The notes under the pieces: generated by a model | Seen by the model: the letters and a program-made list of their open reading frames with translations, nothing else | Database searches by the model: none | Told to the model about the DNA's origin: nothing | Translations under genes and position numbers: made by a program | Assembly (NCBI GenBank): GCA_937916135.1 | Contig: CALFTQ010000164.1 | Span: forward strand, 1-11,980 | DNA: 11,980 bases | Direction of reading: 5' to 3' | From: an uncultured Verrucomicrobiales bacterium | GTDB taxonomy: Bacteria; Verrucomicrobiota; Verrucomicrobiia; Verrucomicrobiales; Akkermansiaceae | In this document: positions 1 through 5,587 of the stretch, in pieces | Position numbering within the stretch: position 1 is the stretch's first letter | How the letters are laid out: each line of letters opens with the position of its first letter

Positions 1-13
1 CTATGGGTATGTC

Positions 14-28
14 GCCCGTTTCACGGGC
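14..28. other. GC-rich hairpin, possible centre of a partial repeat element
   Basis: A 6-bp perfect stem (gcccgt / acgggc) encloses a 3-nt loop. It lies 38 bp upstream of repeat copy 1 (67-111), much as the GC hairpin at 1266-1283 lies 48 bp upstream of repeat copy 3. I infer that the window opens near the middle of a second copy of the palindromic element seen at 1173-1377. The DNA between hairpin and repeat is GC-rich here rather than A/T-rich, so the two elements would differ internally. The left half is outside the window. Confidence 0.4.
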
Positions 29-66
29 TTTGAATGCCGCTCGCTTGCGCTCGCCCACTGCCCCAC

Positions 67-111
67 AAATTCCAATTTATCGCGCTCTGTACTCAAACTT
101 TGGGGCACACG
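67..111 (+). repeat. Dispersed 45-bp repeat, copy 1
   Basis: This copy begins with the 12-mer aaattccaattt, has a variable 12-bp middle, and ends with actcaaactttgggg and a short tail. It aligns without gaps to copy 3 (1332-1376) and to the reverse complement of copy 2 (1178-1220). The outer blocks are nearly identical and the 12-bp centre diverges, as expected for a paired arm element or a family with two conserved boxes. It ends 23 bp before the -35 box of the thioredoxin-like gene. Confidence 0.75.
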
Positions 112-134
112 TGATAAAAAAGATAAAAAACGGG

Positions 135-164
135 TAGACATGATGAACAGAAAAATGGTATAAA
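135..164 (+). promoter_or_regulatory. Promoter of the thioredoxin-like gene
   Basis: A -35 box TAGACA (135-140) and a -10 box TATAAA (159-164) are separated by 18 bp. A TG one base before the -10 box makes it an extended -10 promoter. The predicted transcription start is about 171, leaving a leader of only about 12 nt before the ATG at 183, with no recognisable Shine-Dalgarno sequence in it. Confidence 0.6.
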
Positions 165-182
165 GAGTCTGAACCAATAGTT

Positions 183-1142
183 ATGAAAAAGTTTGCAGTA
201 TGGATGTTGATGGGTGCCCTGGCTGGCAGTGCCTGGGCACTGCCGAAGGCGGATAGTGTGTTGGCAGCGCAGCAGCTGGCTGCAGAGGAAGGGCGTGATA
301 TTCTGCTGGAGTTCACCGGCAAGGAGTGGTGCCCGCCCTGCATCCACCTGCGCACGAAGATTCTGGAGACCGCAGAGTTCGAGAAGGCGGCGGGCGATAA
401 ATATGTGCTGGTAGAGGTGGTTTTCCCGCGTCTGCCGGAGGCCGTGGCTGCTATGCCCGAATCGCAGCGCAATGCGAATGAGAAGCTGCTGGCCTACCAC
501 CATATCCAGACCGGGCTGCCCACGGTGCTGCTGCTGGATGCCGCCGGCAGGCCCTATGCCCAGGTGGCCGGTGCCCGCGCCAACACGGCTGAGTACCTGA
601 AAGCCCTGGAAGGGGCCGCTGCTGTGCGTGCCGTGCGAGATGCCGCTTTCAAACGCGCCGAAGGCTTGCAGGGCCTGGAGCGCGCCGCCGCTCTGGCTGA
701 GGGGCTCAACGCCGTGCCGCAGCACTGCCGCGATAAGTACCCGGATGTGGTGAATGAAATCAACCGCCTGGACCCGCAGAATTCCCTGGGCTATGCCCGC
801 GTGCTCATCCGCTATTCCAACCTCGAAAAGCAGAACGCCGAGCTGAATGAGATTTTTGACCGCACTCGCGGCCACAACAGCCCCGAGGAAATCAAGCAGC
901 TCCAGGCAGAGTTGCAGGCTTTCCTGAAGAATCCCGAGCTGGAGCCGGAGCCCGCCCAGCAAGCCTGGCGTTCACTGGGCGATTCCTACGCCTTCCAGCG
1001 CCGCTACAGAGATGTACACGCCTGCTACAAGCGCGCCTACGAGATGGCGCCGAATTCCCGCATCGCCCGCCGCCTGCTGGATGCAGTTCAGCACTATGAG
1101 AAGAACATTCTCCCGGCTGTGGAGCGGGGCGAGCTGAAGTAA
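183..1142 (+). CDS. Secreted thioredoxin-family protein with TPR-like C-terminus
   Basis: Predicted exported thiol-disulfide protein of 319 residues. An N-terminal signal peptide (positive MKK, hydrophobic core about 5-18, likely cleavage after AWA-19) directs it to the periplasm. A thioredoxin fold follows at about 25-145, with the redox motif WCPPC (Cys50 and Cys53) and the cis-proline loop GLPT (Pro113) before a beta strand. The rest, about 150-319, is helical. Residues about 260-305 look like a tetratricopeptide-type helical pair (LGDSY, then CYKRAYEMAPNS), so it may bind a protein partner. Both redox cysteines and the cis-proline are present, so it should be active; substrate and direction (reductase or isomerase) cannot be read from sequence. 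It is a single-gene unit with its own promoter, and the large palindrome at 1173-1377 follows it. The start at 183 is the only one that gives a proper signal peptide. Confidence 0.88.
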   Translation: MKKFAVWMLMGALAGSAWALPKADSVLAAQQLAAEEGRDILLEFTGKEWCPPCIHLRTKILETAEFEKAAGDKYVLVEVVFPRLPEAVAAMPESQRNANEKLLAYHHIQTGLPTVLLLDAAGRPYAQVAGARANTAEYLKALEGAAAVRAVRDAAFKRAEGLQGLERAAALAEGLNAVPQHCRDKYPDVVNEINRLDPQNSLGYARVLIRYSNLEKQNAELNEIFDRTRGHNSPEEIKQLQAELQAFLKNPELEPEPAQQAWRSLGDSYAFQRRYRDVHACYKRAYEMAPNSRIARRLLDAVQHYEKNILPAVERGELK

Positions 1143-1177
1143 GACCTGCCGTTCAAAAACGCGGTGTTCCGGCCATG

Positions 1178-1220
1178 CGTGTCCCAAAGTTTGAGTTCTG
1201 AGCTCCATAAATTGGAATTT
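1178..1220 (-). repeat. Dispersed 45-bp repeat, copy 2 (inverted)
   Basis: The reverse complement begins with the same 12-mer aaattccaattt, has a 12-bp divergent centre, then actcaaactttggg and a short tail, as in copies 1 and 3. It is the left arm of the palindrome. Thirty-six bases separate the thioredoxin-like stop codon from it. Confidence 0.75.
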
Positions 1221-1265
1221 AGTCAATGATTAATTATTAGTGATTAATGATTAATTGAAAGCTAG

Positions 1266-1283
1266 GCGGGCCGTAAGGCCCGC
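1266..1283. other. Central GC hairpin with GTAA tetraloop
   Basis: A perfect 7-bp stem (gcgggcc / ggcccgc) is closed by gtaa, which as RNA is a GNRA-type tetraloop. The sequence just 3' is ggaatttctt, not a clean U-tract, so it is a weak intrinsic terminator by itself. It is the apex of the larger palindrome. Confidence 0.7.
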
Positions 1284-1293
1284 GGAATTTCTT

Positions 1294-1325
1294 CAATTGT
1301 CAATAGTCACTCGTCAATTGTCAAT
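1294..1325. repeat. Short direct repeats of an 11-mer
   Basis: The 11-mer caattgtcaat occurs at 1294-1304 and again at 1315-1325, 21 bp apart, about two helical turns. On the other arm a related series (gattaat at 1242-1248 and 1249-1255) is its partner in the palindrome. These look like internal subrepeats of the element. Confidence 0.55.
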
Positions 1326-1331
1326 TCTGTT

Positions 1332-1376
1332 AAATTCCAATTTGTCGGGTCCTTTACTCAATCTTTGGGGCATATG
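1332..1376 (+). repeat. Dispersed 45-bp repeat, copy 3
   Basis: Same orientation as copy 1: aaattccaattt, 12 variable bases, then actcaatctttgggg and a short tail. It is the right arm of the palindrome and ends 42 bp before the stop codon of the convergent minus-strand gene at 1419. Confidence 0.75.
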
Positions 1377-1418
1377 AGTGTTCTGGCGCGTGCGCCTGTG
1401 CCTGCTCCGGCAGCACAA

Positions 1419-2357
1419 TCAAAGCCCCTGGATATACTTGATATAGGCATCGCGTGCCTGCTCAGGAGTGAGGGGGGGAGTTTCCTTTTTCTCCTCCACA
1501 GCCGGTTCGGGGGGAATTTCTTCTTCTTTTTCTTCCACCGGCCAGTCGGAGGCTTCTTCCGGGAAGGTCAGGGCGCCTTCATTCCGGCTGGCCAGCATGC
1601 GGATTACAGCAGGTTGTCTGCCGATGACGGCGCGGCGGTCTGTGCGCGCCAGCAGGATGCCGCTCCTGGCATTCATGTACGGCACGGCAACGCAGCGGAG
1701 CTGCGTACAAAGCGTTTCGCGGGCTGAAGCCGGTACGGTGTTTTTGCCCAGCCCGAGCTTGTCTGCCAGCACTTCGGCAGCATACTCATTCATTTGCTGG
1801 CGACCTGTTACTTCGATGGCGGCCAGCTTCTTGCCTGCCATGGGCATCAGGAGATCCACTCCACTTTTCTTGATGGTTTTCCAGTGCAAATGACCATTGC
1901 GGCGGATGCGGTGAAGGCAGAAATATTCATCCGCGAGCAGGTAGGCCAGGGACTCTAGCGGGCTGCCGCTGTATACGTGGTCTGCTTGCTCTGCGAGTTC
2001 ACCCAGCACATCCTGATCAACCAGCAGGGCGTATTTGTGACCCTCTTCATCGAAGTCGATGGATTCCGGCGTTCCCATGCCGGCCAGCGCAGCCAGGCGT
2101 GAGATGACCTCCGATAAATCGTTTTCGTGCTTTTCAGCATTCTCCTGTTCCATGACGATGGCAGCACCGATTCTCTGCCCGTCCGGGGATAGGAATGCAA
2201 TTTGCCAGCCATCCAGCAGGATGCAGACATTGTTTTCTCCCGCCCTGGTGTGCAGGAACGCTGTTCTGGCTGTTTCCAGGTTCAGTGACCCGGCACCGCA
2301 GGGTGTGGCAAGAAGCAGCGCGCCTGCCAGCAGGAGCGTGTGGAGAAAGGAGCGCAT
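1419..2357 (-). CDS. Secreted protein of unknown function, coupled to kinase gene
   Basis: I do not recognise a family. The protein has 312 residues. It starts with a signal peptide (MRSFLHTLLLAGALLLATPC, cleavage probably near residue 23), has a mixed alpha/beta body to about residue 265, then an acidic, proline-rich stretch at about 266-297 (EEKEEEIPPEP, KKETPPLTPEQ) and a short amphipathic tail. The body has cysteines at 45, 147, 217 and 222. Cys20 follows ATP and does not fit a good lipobox, so a soluble periplasmic or surface protein is more likely than a lipoprotein. The frame stays open upstream to about 2552, but that part is antisense-free overlap with the kinase and reads as low-complexity His/Pro sequence. 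The ATG at 2357 shares one base with the kinase TAA, a stop-start arrangement that suggests translational coupling. It is the last gene of a three-gene operon. Confidence 0.75.
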   Translation of the reverse strand: MRSFLHTLLLAGALLLATPCGAGSLNLETARTAFLHTRAGENNVCILLDGWQIAFLSPDGQRIGAAIVMEQENAEKHENDLSEVISRLAALAGMGTPESIDFDEEGHKYALLVDQDVLGELAEQADHVYSGSPLESLAYLLADEYFCLHRIRRNGHLHWKTIKKSGVDLLMPMAGKKLAAIEVTGRQQMNEYAAEVLADKLGLGKNTVPASARETLCTQLRCVAVPYMNARSGILLARTDRRAVIGRQPAVIRMLASRNEGALTFPEEASDWPVEEKEEEIPPEPAVEEKKETPPLTPEQARDAYIKYIQGL

Positions 2358-3502
2358 TACTTGTTGTACGACTTCATGAGCCGGCGCACATATTTGCCCA
2401 TGCTGATCATCTGGCTGTCGATGCTTTGGGCCAGTTTGAACTGGTTGCGGGCGCGGATGAGGTTGTGCTCCGGTTTCTCGGTGCGGAAGTAAAGGTCGCC
2501 ATCCAGATAGTCTGTGAGGAAGCGGATGCCGATTTCCGTGGTGATGAGCCACCCGGCAAAGGGCAGGTATTCCACCTCGCGCTGGGTCAGGAATGAATGG
2601 GCGGCATCCAGGTACCCCTCGGCCAGGGATTCGAAGAAGGGCATCTCCATTTTCACTTTGCTGAGGTCTTCTTCATCCTCACTGGCAATGCAGGTGGCCG
2701 TGCGCACCATATCGCCGAAATCGTAGAGCACGGAACCGGGCATCACCGTATCGAGGTCGATGACGCACACGGCGTTGTCGGTCTCGGCATCCAGCATCAC
2801 GTTGTTGATTTTGGTATCATTGTGGGTGATGCGGGTGGGGATTTCACCGCTGGCCAGCATATCGGTGATGCGGGTGAAGCGGTCAGCCCATCCTTTCAGC
2901 AGTTCCAGCTCTGCCTGGCAGTTGGCGGCGCGCCCTTTCACATCAGCCTCGGCGCTCTTGAGCAGGTCGGCATAGCGCTTGGGGGTATTGTGGAAATCCG
3001 GGATGGATTCCTTGATGTCCTCCGGGTTCATATCGCAGATGAGATCCTGGAAGGAACCGAAGGCATAGCCTGCCTGGTAGGCCTGGCGGGTATTTTCCAC
3101 CACATCGTAGGTGTGGGTATCCTCGATGTTGTTGTAGCAGCGCCACATGCCGCCTTCCTCCGGCAGCACAATGTAATTGCGCCCGCCGCGGGCGGGGAAG
3201 AGATTGAGGGTCTGACCGGCGGCATCGCGGCGGCGGCGCAGCAGTTTCCAGGTGATGTGGCGGGTCACTTTCTCCACGTTGCGCATAACCTGTGCCGGGT
3301 CCTTGAACACATAATCATTGATGCGTTGGAGGATGTAGCGGTCTTCGTGACCGTCCTCCGAGCGGTAGCAGGCGCGGTAGGTGGTGTTGATGTGGCCGTT
3401 GCGGAGTTCCTCTCCGTAGAGGAAGTCTCCGCTCACGGCAAACAGGTCACCGATGCGCGCGATACGCTCGGCAATGGGGCCACTGGTAAGTTTTTCAGGC
3501 AT
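2357..3502 (-). CDS. N-acetylhexosamine 1-kinase (NahK)-like phosphotransferase
   Basis: A 381-residue cytoplasmic kinase of the aminoglycoside-phosphotransferase fold, closest by recollection to NahK of bifidobacteria, which phosphorylates GlcNAc/GalNAc at C1 in the lacto-N-biose/galacto-N-biose pathway. Visible signatures in order: GHINTTY (36-42), the nucleotide-lobe strand YILQR (56-60), RNVEKVT (74-80), the catalytic loop HNDTKINN (227-234, catalytic Asp229), the metal-binding IDLD (248-251) followed by DFGD (261-264), and a conserved tail TDYLDGDLYF (330-339) then EHNLIRARNQ. All catalytic residues are intact. Homologues are sometimes named mucin desulfatase in old annotations, which is misleading. 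It is the middle gene of an operon between two secreted proteins, 33 bp after the first and overlapping the start of the second by one base. Amino-sugar specificity is inferred; another hexose or a non-sugar substrate is possible. Confidence 0.85.
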   Translation of the reverse strand: MPEKLTSGPIAERIARIGDLFAVSGDFLYGEELRNGHINTTYRACYRSEDGHEDRYILQRINDYVFKDPAQVMRNVEKVTRHITWKLLRRRRDAAGQTLNLFPARGGRNYIVLPEEGGMWRCYNNIEDTHTYDVVENTRQAYQAGYAFGSFQDLICDMNPEDIKESIPDFHNTPKRYADLLKSAEADVKGRAANCQAELELLKGWADRFTRITDMLASGEIPTRITHNDTKINNVMLDAETDNAVCVIDLDTVMPGSVLYDFGDMVRTATCIASEDEEDLSKVKMEMPFFESLAEGYLDAAHSFLTQREVEYLPFAGWLITTEIGIRFLTDYLDGDLYFRTEKPEHNLIRARNQFKLAQSIDSQMISMGKYVRRLMKSYNK

Positions 3503-3535
3503 AGAGGTGGAGAGAGTTGAGAAAGAGGTTGGAAC

Positions 3536-4354
3536 TTACTTATCCTTCTTGCTTTCAGCAATCTGGATAGGCATGAGCTTGGGCATGTTGCGGGTGGTGT
3601 CCTTCACGACGATATTCACCATGGACTGGCGATCGGAAAGCACGAAGGTGGAGGCTTTCATGCGTTTGAAACCCTTGGTGGCCTTGTCGTAGTAGGAAAG
3701 GACGAAGGAAACCTGCTGGCCTTTCTCACCCTTGAAGCTCCAGCTGTTTTCGGGGCAGATACCGTCCTCGCGGCGGTAGACGCCGATTTTGCTTTCCTTC
3801 TTGTCTTTGAAATCGTTGGATTCAGAAGTGATAATCTGCAGCGGGAAGGAGGACAGGTTGATGATGTGCATGCCCTTCCTGGGGAAATCGCTTTCATTCA
3901 GGAACAGGGCGCTGGTCTTCTTAACCTCCTTGTTCGGGGAGAGGATGCAGACTGACTTGCTGCCGGCAGTGGCGGGCACGGTCACGCTGAAAATCGGTTC
4001 CGGCAGTTTCTCAGCAGCGGCCTTCGGTGCCTTCTTGTCGCCCTCGGCCATCGCAGGTGCGGGGTTCTGGTCCCAGAACTCCACCACGCCGCCCACGGGC
4101 TTCACGCGTGCACTCGGCGTGCGGGAACCAATGGAAATCGCCTTGAATTCCTTTCCGCTGCGCACATAGAGCGGGGAAGGCATGCTCACGCCTGCGGGTG
4201 AGCAGATAACGAAGCGCACGCCGGTCTTGGGTGCGGCTTCCTCAGCCCCGGCAGCAGCGGCGGGAGTGGCAGAACGGGAACGACGACCCTGAGCCTGGGC
4301 GGGCAGCAGAGCAACTACGGCAGCGCAGAAAAGCAGAACGGAAAAAACTTTCAT
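3536..4354 (-). CDS. Secreted protein of unknown function, first gene of kinase operon
   Basis: Not recognised beyond being a secreted protein of a type frequent in Verrucomicrobiota. The 272-residue product has a clear signal peptide (MKVFSVLLFCAAVVALLPAQA, cleavage near 22) followed by a basic, Ala-rich segment (24-44). A first beta-rich module covers about 45-95. A low-complexity Ala/Lys/Pro linker at about 98-118 leads to a second beta-rich module at about 120-265 (strands such as IFSVTVPA, HIINLSSFPLQII, QQVSFVLSYYD, MVNIVVKD). The tail is Lys-rich. No catalytic motif is visible; cysteines are at 51, 136 and 200. The two-module beta architecture could suit a binding or scaffold protein, but that is speculation. 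The start at 4354 is set by the signal peptide and lies about 24 nt after the predicted transcription start. Confidence 0.78.
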   Translation of the reverse strand: MKVFSVLLFCAAVVALLPAQAQGRRSRSATPAAAAGAEEAAPKTGVRFVICSPAGVSMPSPLYVRSGKEFKAISIGSRTPSARVKPVGGVVEFWDQNPAPAMAEGDKKAPKAAAEKLPEPIFSVTVPATAGSKSVCILSPNKEVKKTSALFLNESDFPRKGMHIINLSSFPLQIITSESNDFKDKKESKIGVYRREDGICPENSWSFKGEKGQQVSFVLSYYDKATKGFKRMKASTFVLSDRQSMVNIVVKDTTRNMPKLMPIQIAESKKDK

Positions 4355-4381
4355 AAACGTAATTGATGTAATACTGGGGAA

Positions 4382-4410
4382 ATACTAGCAAGCCTTAGAC
4401 TCTAAATCAA
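4382..4410 (-). promoter_or_regulatory. Promoter of the secreted protein/kinase operon
   Basis: Read on the minus strand, the -35 box TTGATT (4410-4405) and -10 box TAGTAT (4387-4382) are spaced by 17 bp. The -10 box is preceded by TGC, giving an extended -10 (TGCTAGTAT). The predicted transcript starts about 4375, leaving a leader of roughly 22 nt before the ATG at 4354. It lies back to back with the holA promoter, with 44 bp between the two -35 boxes. Confidence 0.6.
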
Positions 4411-4454
4411 GCAGAAAATCCCGCAAATCTGAAATTACGAGCCGCGGAAACGGG

Positions 4455-4483
4455 TTGACTTGGAGCTTGATTTCTGGTGTAAT
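4455..4483 (+). promoter_or_regulatory. Promoter of holA-mnmG
   Basis: The -35 box TTGACT (4455-4460) and -10 box TGTAAT (4478-4483) have an ideal 17-bp spacer. A TG one base before the -10 box makes it an extended -10 (TGGTGTAAT). The predicted start of transcription is close to 4490, which coincides with an in-frame GTG of holA. If the promoter is real, the upstream TTG at 4460 cannot be the start codon. Confidence 0.6.
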
Positions 4484-4489
4484 GGGCAC

Positions 4490-5587
4490 GTGCCTGCCCA
4501 GACCGCCAGTTTTGTTTTTTTCGGGAGCGATGAAGGAGCCGCCGCCGCTGCGGCTGCCGCTGCCTATGCCCGCCTGGAGGAAGGCGGCGATGGCTGGGGC
4601 AATGAGACCATCGACGGCTCGGCCGCCACGGTGGATGAAGCGGTGGAAATCGTGGGCCGCACCATCTCCGGCCTGCAGATGATGAATATGTTCGGCGGGC
4701 GCAAGGTTATCTGGCTCAAAGGCGCCAATTTCATGGGCGATACCCCTCAGGGTGCCCGCAGCGAGGCGGTGCAGGCCGCGCTGGAGGAGCTGGTTTCCAC
4801 CCTCGCCAACCTGCCGGAGGAGACCTTCTTCGTGCTCTCTGCCAGCGAGATGGACAAGCGCCGCTCCTTCTTCAAGAAACTGGGTGCGGCGGCCGAGGTA
4901 AAGGAATTTTCCAAGATAGATATCACCAAACCCGGCTGGGAGGGCGAGCTTTCTGCCCTCACGCTGCGCATGGCCAAGCCGCTGGGGCTGGGCTTTGATA
5001 ATGATGCGCTGGATTTGTTCATCCACCGCGTGAATGAGAGCACGCGCCAGATTTCCAATGAGCTGGCCAAGCTGGATGTGTACCTGGGCCCGGAGCGCCG
5101 CAAGGTGACGGCGCAGGACGTGGAGCTCATGGTGGCCGTATCCCGCAACGGGGTGATTTTTGAGATTTCCCGCGCCATCGAGAGCGGCAACTCGCGCCTG
5201 GCGGTGCGCCTGGTGAATGAGCAGCTGGAGCACGGGGAGCAGGGCGTATCCATCATGCGCGCGGCCATCGTGCCCACGGTGCGCCAGCGTTTCTGCGCCC
5301 GCCTGCTCATCGATGCCTATAAGCCGGATACCGGCAACTACCGCGCGTTCGATGCCGCGCTGAACCGCCTGCCGGCAGAGGGGCGCAAGCTCCTGCCGCT
5401 CAAGAAGGACGGCACGCCGAACACCTACGGCCTGTTCAATGCCGCCCGCACCGTGGGCAAGCTCAGCCTGCGCAAGGCCCGCCGCGATCTGCAGGCCTGC
5501 GCTGCGGCAGATAAGGCGCTGGTTTCCAGCGGGCTGGATGCCCGCGATATCCTGCACAAACTCATCGTAACGCTCACCACGGCATGA
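4490..5587 (+). CDS. holA: DNA polymerase III subunit delta
   Basis: Delta subunit of the clamp loader, which opens the beta sliding clamp during replication. From GTG 4490 it has 365 residues, near the usual size (E. coli about 343). The N-terminus has the family pattern of a strand and turn, FVFFGSDE, where other homologues have FLYGDDE-like sequence, followed by an unusual run of nine alanines. Further hallmarks: the strand pair WLKGANF ... EETFFVLSAS, then DKRRSFFKKL and the C-terminal helical collar (ISNELAKLDVYLG, then DVELMVAVSRNGVIFEISRAI, typical of HolA). The delta subunit normally lacks Walker motifs, and none is seen. Start choice: an in-frame TTG at 4460 would add ten residues but lies inside the promoter; the GTG at 4490 sits at the predicted transcription start, so the mRNA may be leaderless. 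The gene overlaps mnmG by 4 bp (ATGA), which suggests coupled translation. Confidence 0.88.
   Translation: MPAQTASFVFFGSDEGAAAAAAAAAYARLEEGGDGWGNETIDGSAATVDEAVEIVGRTISGLQMMNMFGGRKVIWLKGANFMGDTPQGARSEAVQAALEELVSTLANLPEETFFVLSASEMDKRRSFFKKLGAAAEVKEFSKIDITKPGWEGELSALTLRMAKPLGLGFDNDALDLFIHRVNESTRQISNELAKLDVYLGPERRKVTAQDVELMVAVSRNGVIFEISRAIESGNSRLAVRLVNEQLEHGEQGVSIMRAAIVPTVRQRFCARLLIDAYKPDTGNYRAFDAALNRLPAEGRKLLPLKKDGTPNTYGLFNAARTVGKLSLRKARRDLQACAAADKALVSSGLDARDILHKLIVTLTTA

Larger units (their letters stand above)
1173..1377. mobile_element. MITE-like long palindromic element between convergent genes
   Basis: Two inverted copies of the 44-45 bp repeat (1178-1220 and 1332-1376) bound about 110 bp of A/T-rich sequence that is itself an imperfect inverted repeat centred on a GC hairpin (1266-1283). 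Pairing can be followed through most of the element: 1209-1220 pairs perfectly with 1332-1343, 1254-1259 with 1292-1297, and 1240-1250 largely with 1300-1310. It has no open reading frame of note and no transposase, so it would be non-autonomous if mobile. It fills the gap between the thioredoxin-like gene and the convergent secreted-protein gene, so it may also act as a bidirectional transcription barrier. Mobility is inference; the palindrome is directly visible. Confidence 0.6.

Noticed and set aside
93..962. Long open frame on the minus strand antisense to the thioredoxin-like gene
   Set aside because: It is antisense to a gene with signal peptide and CPPC motif, has a His/Gln/Leu-rich composition typical of GC-rich antisense frames, and has no recognisable domain.
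1209..1325. CRISPR-like array from the repeated caattgtcaat and gattaat units
   Set aside because: Units are 7-11 bp, irregularly spaced and pair with the other palindrome arm; there are no unique spacers and no cas genes.
2295..2357. Lipoprotein signal at the start of the secreted protein (1419-2357)
   Set aside because: Cys20 follows ATP with no Gly/Ala/Ser at -1, so it is not a proper lipobox; an ordinary signal peptide fits better.
2597..3520. Long plus-strand frame across the kinase gene
   Set aside because: It lies antisense to the NahK-like kinase, whose motifs are intact; its Gly/His/Val-rich sequence is a shadow.
4515..4521. Possible frameshift at a T7 run near the start of holA
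   Set aside because: An ATG-started frame precedes it (4482), but the sequence before and after the run is already continuous in the holA frame (ASFVFFGSDE), so no frameshift is needed.
4385..5557. Long minus-strand frame across holA
   Set aside because: Antisense to holA; repetitive Ala/Gly/His/Arg content, and it would run through the divergent promoter region.
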